DNA from: Thermoactinospora rubra
Lineage (GTDB): Bacteria > Actinomycetota > Actinomycetes > Streptosporangiales > Streptosporangiaceae
DNA length: 64,000 bases
Direction of reading: 5' to 3'
Assembly: GCF_002093975.1 (NCBI RefSeq)
Contig: NZ_MSZZ01000005.1
Coordinates: forward strand, 124,001 to 188,000
Both the position numbers and the translations under genes were made by a program. Positions within the stretch are counted from its first letter, which is position 1; every line of letters starts with the position of its first letter. Below are positions 41,087-48,575 of the stretch, in pieces. The notes below the pieces were generated by a model. The model made no database searches and was not told the origin of the DNA. It was given only the letters and a program-made list of their open reading frames with translations.

Positions 41087-41295
41087 AAGACGACTCACTG
41101 GCGCGGCGGTTGCGCGAGGCGCACCGCCGCGTCCGCATGCTCCCGCCCGCCGACCGCGAACGCCTGGCCAGGCGCTATCTGGCCATCTGCGACCTGGCCA
41201 AGCGGGATCCCCGGCGGGCCTCCACGCGCCTGGATGCGTTCCTGGCGGAGGTGGCCGACACGCCACGCGCCCAAGAAAACGCGGACGGTGATTGA
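41065..41295 (+). CDS. 76-aa helical protein between leuD and hup
   Basis: A small, highly charged protein, MAADDRLEDDSLARRLREA then HRRVRMLPPADRERLARRYL and AICDLAKRDPRRASTRLDAF. It should be almost entirely alpha-helical and slightly basic. It begins inside the end of leuD and has no ribosome site of its own worth mentioning, so it is probably translated by coupling. The position between leuD and hup and the balanced codon usage argue for a real gene. I do not recognise a named family or function; an RNA- or nucleoid-associated helical protein is one possibility but unsupported. Confidence 0.7.
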   Translation: MAADDRLEDDSLARRLREAHRRVRMLPPADRERLARRYLAICDLAKRDPRRASTRLDAFLAEVADTPRAQENADGD

Positions 41296-41386
41296 GTTCC
41301 AGTGCATTCCCCCCTAATTTCGAGCGCGTAAGGGGTTTCTATCGATGACGTCTGTGTTGGAACCCCGGGCCAATTCAGGGGGATAG

Positions 41387-41686
41387 ATGAACAAGCGGGA
41401 ACTCGTCGACGCCATCGCAGGCCGGGTGGGGGACAAGAAGACGGCCGCCGAGGCGGTCAACGCGATTCTCGAGACCATTCAGAAGGCGGTCGCGAGCGGC
41501 GACAAGGTCTCCATCACGGGCTTCGGCGCATTCGAGATGGTCCACAAGCCGGCGCGTTCGGCCAGGAACCCTTCGACCGGCGCGGAGATCAAGGTCGCCG
41601 AGAGCTGGGCGCCCAAGTTCCGCCCGGGCTCCGACTTCAAGGAGCTCGTCAACGTCGAGGGCAAGAAGCTGGCGAAGCGGAAGTAG
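41387..41686 (+). CDS. hup: DNA-binding protein HU
   Basis: A 99-aa histone-like protein. MNKRELVDAIAGRVGDKK starts the helical body. VSITGFGAFEMVHKPARSAR and NPSTGAEIKV form the beta-arm that intercalates into DNA, with the conserved proline of RNPSTG. No long lysine-rich C-terminal extension is present beyond KKLAKRK, so this is the short HupA type. It bends and compacts DNA as a dimer. It is followed by a clear intrinsic terminator. The ATG is preceded by AGGGGGA. Confidence 0.96.
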   Translation: MNKRELVDAIAGRVGDKKTAAEAVNAILETIQKAVASGDKVSITGFGAFEMVHKPARSARNPSTGAEIKVAESWAPKFRPGSDFKELVNVEGKKLAKRK

Positions 41687-41700
41687 GCCAGGCCACCGGG

Positions 41701-41726
41701 AAACGGCCCCCGCGGGGGCCGTTTTT
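41701..41726 (+). terminator. Intrinsic terminator of hup
   Basis: AAACGGCCCCCGCGGGGGCC then GTTTTT: a 9-11 bp stem followed by five T. Confidence 0.93.
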
Positions 41727-41938
41727 CATTCGCCGGGAAGCGGGAAAGTCGACAGCGTGATGTAGGTGATCACGCCGTCGGCCACCGCGAGGTTCACCCG
41801 CTGCCCGGCGCGCAGCAGCCTCAGCGGCCCGGCGTCGAACGCCCGCGTGCCGTACTCCAGCACCGTCCCGTCGTCGAGGAACACCGTCCCCGAACGGGTG
41901 ACCGGATCGAAGGTGCGCACCGTCCCCTGCACGCCCAC
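41726..41938 (-). CDS. Small cold-shock/OB-fold-like protein
   Basis: A 70-aa protein reading GVQGTVRTFDPVTRSGTVF and LDDGTVLEYGTRAF, ending in GQRVNLAVADGVITYITL. The pattern G-V-R-F-(D)-x-G-x-V-x-L-D-D-G is that of a cold-shock or OB-fold domain, though the RNP1/RNP2 aromatic motifs (KGFGFI, VFVH) are not intact, so it is a divergent member. It would bind single-stranded RNA or DNA. A GTG start is the only in-frame option. TTTACT lies three bases before the GTG, too close for a -10 of a leaderless mRNA, so the promoter is not assigned. It ends exactly at the hup terminator, which may serve both genes. Confidence 0.6.
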   Translation of the reverse strand: MGVQGTVRTFDPVTRSGTVFLDDGTVLEYGTRAFDAGPLRLLRAGQRVNLAVADGVITYITLSTFPLPGE

Positions 41939-41951
41939 CAGAGTAAACGGT

Positions 41952-41981
41952 TTGACCCGCGGGCGGCGAGACCGCCAGGAT
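41952..41981 (+). promoter_or_regulatory. Promoter of the MFS gene, probably leaderless
   Basis: TTGACC, 18 bp, CAGGAT, then eight bases to the GTG start codon. The mRNA would begin at or next to the start codon. Confidence 0.5.
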
Positions 41982-41989
41982 CGCTCGGC

Positions 41990-43207
41990 GTGGAAGATCT
42001 GTGGCGCGGCCCGGCGTTCCGGCGGTACCTGGCCGCCGACGCGCTGAGCCAGGCGGGCACCCAGGTGACGCTCGTGGCGCTGCCGCTGACGGCCGTCATC
42101 ACGCTGCAGGCCGGGCCGTTCCAGCTGGGCGTGCTGACGGCCGCGGAGATGATCGCGTTCCTGCTGATCGGCCTGCCCGCCGGGGTGTGGGTGGACCGGA
42201 TGCGCCGCCGCCCGATCCTCGTGGCCGCCGACCTGGTGCGGGCCGCCGCGCTGGCGAGCGTTCCCCTCGCCGCCGTGGCCGGGGTGCTGTCGCTCGCGCA
42301 GCTCTACGCCGTCGCGCTCGTCACGGGCGTGTGCACGGTGTTCTTCGACGTCGCCCACATGAGCTTCCTGCCCTCGATCATCGCCAAGCGCGACCTGCCG
42401 CGCGGCATCGGCGCCCTGGAGACCCTGCGCGGCGTCGCCGGCGTGGCCGGACCCGGTCTGGGCGGCTGGCTCGCGCAGCTGCTGACCGCCCCGGTGGCCC
42501 TCCTCGCCGACGCGGTCTCCTACCTGGGCTCGGCGCTGCTGCTGCGCGGCGTGCGGACGAAGGAGAGCCCCGCCCCGCCCGAGGCGCGCCGCAGCCTGCG
42601 GGCCGAGCTGGCCGAGGGCGTGCGGTACGTGGCCGGCCACCCCGTGCTGCGCCGCGTCGCCGCGGTCGGCGCGCTCAACATGCTCGCCAACGGCGTCTGG
42701 GCGGTCGTCCAGCCGCTGTTCCTCATCCGCCACCTCGGCGTCGGCGCCGGGCTCTACGGCCTGATCCTGTCCGGCTACGCCGTGGGCGGCGTGGCCGGCG
42801 CGCTGCTCGCGCCCAAGCTGACCGCCCGCTTCGGCCTGGGCAGGGCCATGTACGGCGGAGCGGTCCTGGCCTCGGTCTTCCCCCTGCTGCTGCCGCTCAC
42901 CGGCGAGGGATGGCGGCTGGCCGTCTACCCGCTGGCCTCGGCGCTGTGGCTCGCCGCCGCGATGGTGTTCAACGTCGGCCAGGGCAGCTACCGCCAGGCG
43001 GTCACGCCCGACCACCTGCGCGGCCGGATGAACGCCAGCATGCGCTTCCTCATGTGGAGCGCCATGCCGTTCGGCGGCATCCTGGGCGGCCTGCTCGCCG
43101 AGCGGCTCGCGATCGGGTCGATGCTCTGGATCGCCTGCCTGATCGTCACCGTCGCCCACGCGCCGATCTACCTCACCCCGTCGATCGGAAACCTCCGAGC
43201 GAGCTGA
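41990..43207 (+). CDS. MFS-family efflux transporter
   Basis: A 405-aa membrane protein with 12 hydrophobic segments in two halves. The first cytoplasmic loop has GVWVDRMRRRPILVAADL, the MFS motif A, and HMSFLPSIIAKRDLPRGIGA is typical of the MFS_3/enterobactin-exporter-like group. It would export a small molecule by proton antiport; the substrate is unknown. GTG start downstream of an apparent promoter with no room for a 5' leader. Its last 35 bases overlap the convergent cofC gene. Confidence 0.9.
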   Translation: MEDLWRGPAFRRYLAADALSQAGTQVTLVALPLTAVITLQAGPFQLGVLTAAEMIAFLLIGLPAGVWVDRMRRRPILVAADLVRAAALASVPLAAVAGVLSLAQLYAVALVTGVCTVFFDVAHMSFLPSIIAKRDLPRGIGALETLRGVAGVAGPGLGGWLAQLLTAPVALLADAVSYLGSALLLRGVRTKESPAPPEARRSLRAELAEGVRYVAGHPVLRRVAAVGALNMLANGVWAVVQPLFLIRHLGVGAGLYGLILSGYAVGGVAGALLAPKLTARFGLGRAMYGGAVLASVFPLLLPLTGEGWRLAVYPLASALWLAAAMVFNVGQGSYRQAVTPDHLRGRMNASMRFLMWSAMPFGGILGGLLAERLAIGSMLWIACLIVTVAHAPIYLTPSIGNLRAS

Positions 43208-43805
43208 CCACCTCGGCGGTGTGCGGCCCCAGGCCCAGGGCCATCGCCGCGCGCAGGTCGTCGGGGGTGTCCACGTCCCGCCTGACCGACTCGATGCCCT
43301 CCAGCGCCAGCTCCTTGGCCCCGCCCGCCAGGTGCCTGGCCCGCGACTCGCCGCCGAAGCGCGGGCGGAACGGCACGCCCCGCCGTACGCCGTAGAAGGT
43401 CGTGCCGACCTCCTGCGCGTCGGGCACGAACGCCTGCTCGAACTCGGCCGCCGCGGCCAGCACCCGCGCCAGCTCGGCGGGCCGCAGCGCCGGCAGGTCG
43501 GCCTGCAACGCGCCGACCGGCCCCTCCGGGGCGTGGGCGGCGCCGGTCCTGAGCGCGGTGTTGAGCCCCCGGTCCGGGTCGTGCACCACCTCGGCCCCCA
43601 GCCGCGCCAGCGGCCCCGCGGCCAGCGGATCGGAGGTCACGACGATGACCCGGGCCACCAGCGGGCACGCCAGCGCCGCCGACGTGGTGTCGCACGCCAC
43701 GGCCACCGCCAGCCGGGCGCGGTGCGGCCCCAGGGCGGCGGCCAGCCTGGTCTTCGCGGCGACCAGCGTCTTCACCGGGATGACCAGCGACCAGTGGTTG
43801 CTCAT
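43173..43805 (-). CDS. cofC: Phospholactate / PEP guanylyltransferase of F420 biosynthesis
   Basis: A 210-aa nucleotidyltransferase starting MSNHWSLVIPVKTLVAAKTRL. It joins GMP to 2-phospholactate (CofC) or, as shown for the mycobacterial enzyme FbiD, to phosphoenolpyruvate, giving the activated 3-carbon unit for coenzyme F420. GTA-fold features: VIPVKTLVAAKTRLA (nucleotide loop), VIVVTSDPLAAG, VGALQADLPALRP (metal-binding Asp) and FRPRFGGESRARHLAGGA (substrate loop). Substrate preference cannot be decided from sequence. An ATG four codons upstream (43817) with GAGG nearby is a possible alternative start. It indicates that the organism makes F420. Confidence 0.9.
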   Translation of the reverse strand: MSNHWSLVIPVKTLVAAKTRLAAALGPHRARLAVAVACDTTSAALACPLVARVIVVTSDPLAAGPLARLGAEVVHDPDRGLNTALRTGAAHAPEGPVGALQADLPALRPAELARVLAAAAEFEQAFVPDAQEVGTTFYGVRRGVPFRPRFGGESRARHLAGGAKELALEGIESVRRDVDTPDDLRAAMALGLGPHTAEVVSSLGGFRSTG

Positions 43806-43887
43806 AGGCTTAAGCATCGCGCCTCGACATCCCGGTCGAGCACGGGGAGACTTGGGGCGCGCCCCCGCACGTCGTTGGAGGAATCCC

Positions 43888-44622
43888 GTGGCACGTCCCG
43901 ATCGCCCGTCCCGCTTCTGGGAGTATCTGGCCGTCGTCGTGGTCAAACCGCTCTCGTGGCTCCTGGTGAAGAAGGACTGGCGGCACGGCGAGCGCATCCC
44001 GCGCAAGGGCGGCATCATCATCGCCGCCAACCATCTGTCGTGGACCGATCCGGTGCTGCTGGCGCACTTCCTGTACAACAACGGGCGCTGGCCGGTCATC
44101 CTCGCCAAGTCGGGGCTGTTCTCGGTGCCGCTGCTCGGCACGGCCGTGCGCGCGCTGCTGGCCATCCCGGTCTACCGGGGCAGCACGGAGGCGGCCAAGT
44201 CGCTGGAGATCTCGCGGCAGCGGCTCAACAGCGGCGCGGCGGTGCTGTTCTACCCCGAGGGCACCTGCACCCGCGACCCCGAGCTGTGGCCCATGGCGGG
44301 CAAGACCGGCGTGGCGCGGCTGGCGCTGGAGACCGGCGCGCCGGTGATCCCTCTCGCCCACTGGGGCGCCCACGAGCTGCTGCCGTACGGCGAGACCAAG
44401 CCCAGGCTGTTCCCGCGCAAGACGTTCCGGGTGTCGGTGGGCGAGCCGGTGGACCTGTCGAAGTACGCCGGCCAGCCGCTGCGGGGCAAGGTGCTCAAGG
44501 AGGCCACCAACGAGATCATGATGGCGATCATCGCCCAGCTGGCCGAGCTGCGCGGCGAGAAGGCCCCCGACAAGCCGTGGGAGCCCGGTCTTTCCGGCGC
44601 CCCGGACGGCCGGGCGGAGTGA
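43888..44622 (+). CDS. plsC: 1-acylglycerol-3-phosphate O-acyltransferase (PlsC-like)
   Basis: A 244-aa membrane-associated acyltransferase. The HX4D catalytic motif is NHLSWTD (His49, Asp54), FYPEGTCTRDPEL is the substrate-binding EGT block, and GVARLALETGAPVIPLAHWG is the fourth family block. It would acylate lysophosphatidate to phosphatidate. The GTG start follows GGAGG by five bases. gpsA begins four bases after its stop. GpsA makes glycerol-3-phosphate, the backbone that is acylated here, so the pair forms a coherent phospholipid operon continued by ddl. Confidence 0.92.
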   Translation: MARPDRPSRFWEYLAVVVVKPLSWLLVKKDWRHGERIPRKGGIIIAANHLSWTDPVLLAHFLYNNGRWPVILAKSGLFSVPLLGTAVRALLAIPVYRGSTEAAKSLEISRQRLNSGAAVLFYPEGTCTRDPELWPMAGKTGVARLALETGAPVIPLAHWGAHELLPYGETKPRLFPRKTFRVSVGEPVDLSKYAGQPLRGKVLKEATNEIMMAIIAQLAELRGEKAPDKPWEPGLSGAPDGRAE

Positions 44623-44626
44623 GGCC

Positions 44627-45637
44627 ATGACGAGAGCGGCGGTGTTCGGGGCCGGGTCGTGGGGGACGACGTTCGCCATGATCCTGGCCAAGGCCGGTGT
44701 GGAGACGGTCCTGTGGGGCCGGCGCGCCGAGCTGGTCGAGGCGATCGGCGAGCGCCACGAGAACCCCGACTACCTGCCGGGCGTCGTGCTGCCGGAGACG
44801 CTGCGCGCCACCACCGATCCCGAGCGCGCCCTCCACGGTGCCGACTTCGTGGTGCTGGCCGTGCCCTCCCAGACCCTGCGCCGCAACCTCACCGACTGGA
44901 AGCCGTACCTGCCGCCCGACGCCGTGCTGGTGAGCCTGATGAAGGGCATCGAGCTGGGCACGACCAAGCGGATGAGCGAGGTCATCTGCGAGGTGGCCGA
45001 GGTGCCGGCCGAGCGGGTGGCCGTCGTCTCCGGGCCGAACCTGGTGGGCGAGATCGTGCGCGGCCAGCCCGCGGCCACCGTGGTGTCCTGCCCCGACGAG
45101 CGGACGATGGAGCGGCTGCAGGAGGCCTGCCACGTGCCGCCGTGGTTTCGCCCCTACACCAATCCCGACGTCGTCGGCGTGGAGCTCGGCGGCGCGGTCA
45201 AGAACGTCATCGCCCTGGCCGTCGGCGTGGCCGTCGGCATGGGGATGGGCGACAACGTCACGGCCATGATGATGACCAGGGGCCTGGCCGAGATCTCCCG
45301 GCTCGGCGCGGCGCTCGGCGCCGATCCCCACACCTTCGCCGGGCTGGCCGGCATGGGCGACCTCATCGCCACGTGCAGCTCGCCGCTGTCGCGCAACCGC
45401 ACCTTCGGCGAGAAGCTGGGCCGCGGCATGTCGCTGCAGGAGGCCATCGCCTCCACCAGGCAGACCGCCGAGGGCGTCAAGTCCTGCGAGTCGGTGCTGG
45501 AGCTGGCCAGGAAGCACGACGTGGAGATGCCGATCACCGAGGTGGTGGTCGCCGTGGTCCACGACGGGATGCCTCCGGCCGAGGCCGGCGTGTTGCTCAT
45601 GTCGCGCTCACCCAAGCCGGAGCGGTACGGCGTGTAG
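44627..45637 (+). CDS. gpsA: Glycerol-3-phosphate dehydrogenase (NAD(P)+)
   Basis: A 336-aa enzyme that reduces dihydroxyacetone phosphate to sn-glycerol-3-phosphate for phospholipids. VFGAGSWGTTFAMILAKAG (residues 6-24) is the nucleotide fold. VLAVPSQTLRRNL, VSLMKGIE and VVSGPNLVGEI follow, and ELGGAVKNVIALAVGVAVGM contains the catalytic Lys. GLAGMGDLIATCSSPLSRNR is the C-terminal signature. It is translated right after plsC and 11 bases before ddl. Confidence 0.96.
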   Translation: MTRAAVFGAGSWGTTFAMILAKAGVETVLWGRRAELVEAIGERHENPDYLPGVVLPETLRATTDPERALHGADFVVLAVPSQTLRRNLTDWKPYLPPDAVLVSLMKGIELGTTKRMSEVICEVAEVPAERVAVVSGPNLVGEIVRGQPAATVVSCPDERTMERLQEACHVPPWFRPYTNPDVVGVELGGAVKNVIALAVGVAVGMGMGDNVTAMMMTRGLAEISRLGAALGADPHTFAGLAGMGDLIATCSSPLSRNRTFGEKLGRGMSLQEAIASTRQTAEGVKSCESVLELARKHDVEMPITEVVVAVVHDGMPPAEAGVLLMSRSPKPERYGV

Positions 45638-45648
45638 ATTCGGGAGCC

Positions 45649-46737
45649 ATGAGCAAGCCACGTGTCGCTGTCGTTTTCGGAGGTCGCAACTCCGAGCACG
45701 CCGTCTCCCTCATGGGGGCCGGCAGCGTGCTCCAGGCGATCGACCAGAGCAAATACGAGGTGATCCCGATCGGGATCGCCCAGGACGGCAGGTGGGTGCT
45801 CGCCTCGGAAAACCAGCGCTTCGCCATCGAGAGCGGGCAGCTGCCCGTCGTGCAGGACACGGGAGCCGAGCTGGCGCTGCCCTCCGGCTCGCTGGTGGCA
45901 CTCAAGCCCGGCGCCATCCCCAGGGAGCTGGGCGCGGTGGACGTGGTCTTCCCCGTCATGCACGGGCCCTTCGCGGAGGACGGCACGATCCAGGGGCTGC
46001 TGGAGATGGCCGGGGTCCGCTACGTCGGCTCCGGCGTGCTGGCCAGCGCGGTCGGCATGGACAAGGCCTTCATGAAGCTCACCATGGGGGCGGCCGGGCT
46101 GCCCGTCGGCCGCTACGTCGTCGTGCGGGAGCGCGACTGGCGGCTGGAGCGGGACCGCGTGCTCAAGGAGGCCGAGGAGCTGGGCTGGCCGGTGTTCGTC
46201 AAGCCGGCCCGCGCCGGGTCCTCCAGGGGCATCTCCAAGGCGCACGACCGGGCCTCGCTGGAGGCCGCGGTGGAGCTGGCCCGCGAGCACGACCCCAAGG
46301 TGCTCATCGAGGCCGCCATCGAGGGGCGCGAGATCGAGTGCGCCGTGCTGGAGTCGCCCGGCGACGAGCCGCCCCTGGCCTCCCAGCCGGGCGAGGTGAT
46401 CGTCGAGGGCGGGCAGGAGTTCTTCGACTTCGAGGCCAAGTACTACCCCGACCAGATGTCGCTGCGGGTCCCGGCCGACCTGCCCGCGAAGGTGTCGGAG
46501 GAGCTGCGCTCCATGGCCGTGCGCGCCTTCGAGACGCTGGGCTGCGAGGGCCTGGCCCGGGTGGACTTCTTCTACACGCCCGAGGGGAAGCTGATCTTCA
46601 ACGAGATCAACACGATGCCGGGCTTCACCTCGCTGTCGGTGGCGCCCCAGCTGCTGGCCGCCTCCGGCATCGGCTACCCGGAGCTGGTCGACCACCTCAT
46701 CCAGCTGGCCCTGCACCGCCCGGCCGGGCTGCGCTAG
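45649..46737 (+). CDS. ddl: D-alanine--D-alanine ligase
   Basis: A 362-aa ATP-grasp ligase that makes the D-Ala-D-Ala end of peptidoglycan precursors. VVFGGRNSEHAVSLMGA (residues 8-24) is the N-terminal signature with the substrate Glu and Ser. VMHGPFAEDGTIQGLLE, FVKPARAGSSRGISK (ATP loop) and ARVDFFYTPEGKLIFNEINT, then MPGFTSLS, give the metal- and substrate-binding residues. The residue in the omega-loop region is Tyr/Phe-type (FDFEAKYYPDQM), as in D-Ala-D-Ala rather than D-Ala-D-lactate ligases, so intrinsic vancomycin resistance is not suggested. GGGAG lies before the ATG. Confidence 0.95.
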   Translation: MSKPRVAVVFGGRNSEHAVSLMGAGSVLQAIDQSKYEVIPIGIAQDGRWVLASENQRFAIESGQLPVVQDTGAELALPSGSLVALKPGAIPRELGAVDVVFPVMHGPFAEDGTIQGLLEMAGVRYVGSGVLASAVGMDKAFMKLTMGAAGLPVGRYVVVRERDWRLERDRVLKEAEELGWPVFVKPARAGSSRGISKAHDRASLEAAVELAREHDPKVLIEAAIEGREIECAVLESPGDEPPLASQPGEVIVEGGQEFFDFEAKYYPDQMSLRVPADLPAKVSEELRSMAVRAFETLGCEGLARVDFFYTPEGKLIFNEINTMPGFTSLSVAPQLLAASGIGYPELVDHLIQLALHRPAGLR

Positions 46738-46757
46738 CCGTACCCGGCCGGGCGGTG

Positions 46758-47177
46758 TCAGCTCGTCGCGGTCAGGATCGGCTTGGCCAGGTCGACCAGC
46801 ACCTCGCCGGGCTCGTGGGTGCGGGCGATCGTCACCTCGACGTAGGCCGTGTCGGTCACCGCCGTGAACAGCGTGGGCACGTCGGGGTCGGCGAACCAGC
46901 CCACGCCGTCGATCTCCTGGAGCTGGGCGGTGGGCGCCATCCTCGCGGGCCGGGGCACGCCGCAGCGCAGCGCGATCTCGCCCTCCCCCCAGACCGCCAC
47001 GTAGGGCGACTCGGGGGTGGACTCCCCGCGAGGCGTCCCGTCGAGCGTGGCGGGGAGCATGCCGCTCAGCCGCGTGCACGCCGCGACGGCGGGGCCCTGC
47101 GGAACCGGGGGTTCCACCTGGACGGCTCCGCCGCATCCGGCGAGCGCGAACAGGATCAGCAGGGCGGCCCACCTCAT
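46758..47177 (-). CDS. DUF3515 lipoprotein
   Basis: A 139-aa lipoprotein. The signal ends in the lipobox FALAGC (Cys15) and the mature part is a small domain with two more cysteines (VAACTRLSGML and LRCGVPRP), as in the DUF3515 family found next to ddl or thiL in many actinobacteria. The function is unknown. The ATG overlaps the stop of the Lrp-type gene in ATGA, so the pair is translationally coupled, and both are antiparallel to ddl. Confidence 0.85.
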   Translation of the reverse strand: MRWAALLILFALAGCGGAVQVEPPVPQGPAVAACTRLSGMLPATLDGTPRGESTPESPYVAVWGEGEIALRCGVPRPARMAPTAQLQEIDGVGWFADPDVPTLFTAVTDTAYVEVTIARTHEPGEVLVDLAKPILTATS

Positions 47178-47407
47178 ATGTGCACGATAGGGCACGTCAA
47201 CGTGCGGGTGATCCCCTCCACGCCCTGGATCTGGGCCACGACCAGCTTGCCGAGCTCGTCCACGTTGTTCGCCTCGGCACGCACGATCACGTCATAGGGT
47301 CCCGTCACGTCCTCCGCCTGGGTGACACCGGGGATCGCCGCGATCTCCCTGGCCACGTCGGCGGCTTTGCCGACCTCGGTCTGGATGAGAATGTAGGCCT
47401 GCACCAT
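47174..47407 (-). CDS. Stand-alone Lrp/AsnC ligand-binding (RAM) domain protein
   Basis: A 77-aa protein, MVQAYILIQTEVGKAADVA then REIAAIPGVTQAEDVTGPYD and VIVRAEANNVDELGKLVVAQ. This is a complete RAM domain without any DNA-binding helix-turn-helix. Stand-alone RAM proteins form rings that bind amino acids or other small ligands and may act as modulators of full-length Lrp proteins. The start is the ATG at MVQAYIL; a longer frame upstream has no support. It is divergent from thiL with a 127-bp spacer and coupled to the DUF3515 gene. Confidence 0.88.
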   Translation of the reverse strand: MVQAYILIQTEVGKAADVAREIAAIPGVTQAEDVTGPYDVIVRAEANNVDELGKLVVAQIQGVEGITRTLTCPIVHI

Positions 47408-47534
47408 TGCGTCCTCCCGGGCAATTGGATCACGCCGAAGGGCCACCGTACCCTGTTGATGGTCGAGTCCGCCTCACCTGGCATCCTGGCGTCCGGATCG
47501 GTATGGGCTCCTTGTCGCCTCCAGGAGGTGCGCC

Positions 47535-48485
47535 ATCACTGTCGGAGATCTCGGCGAATTCGGTGTCATAGCTCGTATTACCAGTCGCCTGCCACAGGAA
47601 ACGGGTGTGCTGCTTGGTCCGGGAGACGACGCGGCTGTCGTCAGCACACCCGACGGGCGGGTCGTGGTGTCGACGGACCTGCTGCTTGAGGGTAGACATT
47701 TCCGCCGAGATTGGTCCAGCGGCTACGACGTGGGGCGCAAGGCCGCCGCGCAGAACCTGGCCGACGTGGCCGCCATGGGTGCCCGCCCCACTTCGCTCGT
47801 GGTGGGCCTCGGCATGCCGGCCGACCTGCCGGTCGCCTGGCTCGACGCGCTGACCGACGGGCTGCGCGACGAGTGCGCCGTGGTGGGGGCGAGCGTGGCC
47901 GGCGGCGACGTGACCCGCGGGGAGCTCGTCGTGCTGGGCGTCACGGTCCTGGGCGACCTGGAGGGGCGCTCGCCCGTCCGGCGCTCCGGCGCCCGGCCCG
48001 GCCAGGTGGTGGCCGTGTGCGGGCGGCTGGGCTTCGCGGCGGCCGGATGGGCGCTGCTGGAGAAGTTCGGGCCGGGCGCGCGGGGCGAGGTCGTGACGGC
48101 GCACCGGCGACCGGCTCCGCCGTACGCCGCGGGGCCGCAGGCGGCCGAGCTGGGCGCGACGGCGATGCTGGACGTGAGCGACGGCCTGGTGCAGGACCTC
48201 GGCCACGTCGCGGAGGCCAGCGGGGTGGGCGTCGAGCTGGACCCGGCCGCCCTGCCCGTGGCCGAGCCGGTCGCGGCCGCCGCCGCCGAGCTGGGCGCCG
48301 ATCCGCTGGACTGGGTGCTCACCGGCGGGGAGGACCACGCGCTCGCCGCCGTCTTCCCCGAGGAGGTACGGCTGCCGCCGGAGTGGACGGTCGTCGGCCG
48401 CGTCGTGGCGGGCCAAGGCGTGCAGGTCAGAGGGCGGGCGATCGCCTCGGGCGGCTGGGACCACTTCCGCGACTCCCTGTCATGA
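47535..48485 (+). CDS. thiL: Thiamine-monophosphate kinase, apparent ATC start codon
   Basis: ThiL phosphorylates thiamine monophosphate to the diphosphate cofactor. The protein reads (I)TVGDLGEFGVIARITSRL, then GVLLGPGDDAAVV (ATP/Mg site), STDLLLEGRHFRRDW, GRKAAAQNLADVAAMGA and TAMLDVSDGLVQDLGHVA, all ThiL blocks. The conserved N-terminus begins at an ATC codon with AGGAGG exactly six bases upstream; no ATG, GTG or TTG is in frame there. The next possible start, GTG at 47607, has a weaker site (AGGAA) and would remove the first 24 residues including the family motif GELGEF-like GDLGEFG. I therefore extend the gene to the ATC; total 316 aa. Confidence 0.85.
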   Translation: MTVGDLGEFGVIARITSRLPQETGVLLGPGDDAAVVSTPDGRVVVSTDLLLEGRHFRRDWSSGYDVGRKAAAQNLADVAAMGARPTSLVVGLGMPADLPVAWLDALTDGLRDECAVVGASVAGGDVTRGELVVLGVTVLGDLEGRSPVRRSGARPGQVVAVCGRLGFAAAGWALLEKFGPGARGEVVTAHRRPAPPYAAGPQAAELGATAMLDVSDGLVQDLGHVAEASGVGVELDPAALPVAEPVAAAAAELGADPLDWVLTGGEDHALAAVFPEEVRLPPEWTVVGRVVAGQGVQVRGRAIASGGWDHFRDSLS

Positions 48486-48575
48486 ACCGGTGTGACTCTC
48501 GGGAAAGTTGTGACAAAGGCGTAGCAAAGGTGTTATGAAGATGGGCGGCCACCGTACCCGGCAGAAAGGTCGACT

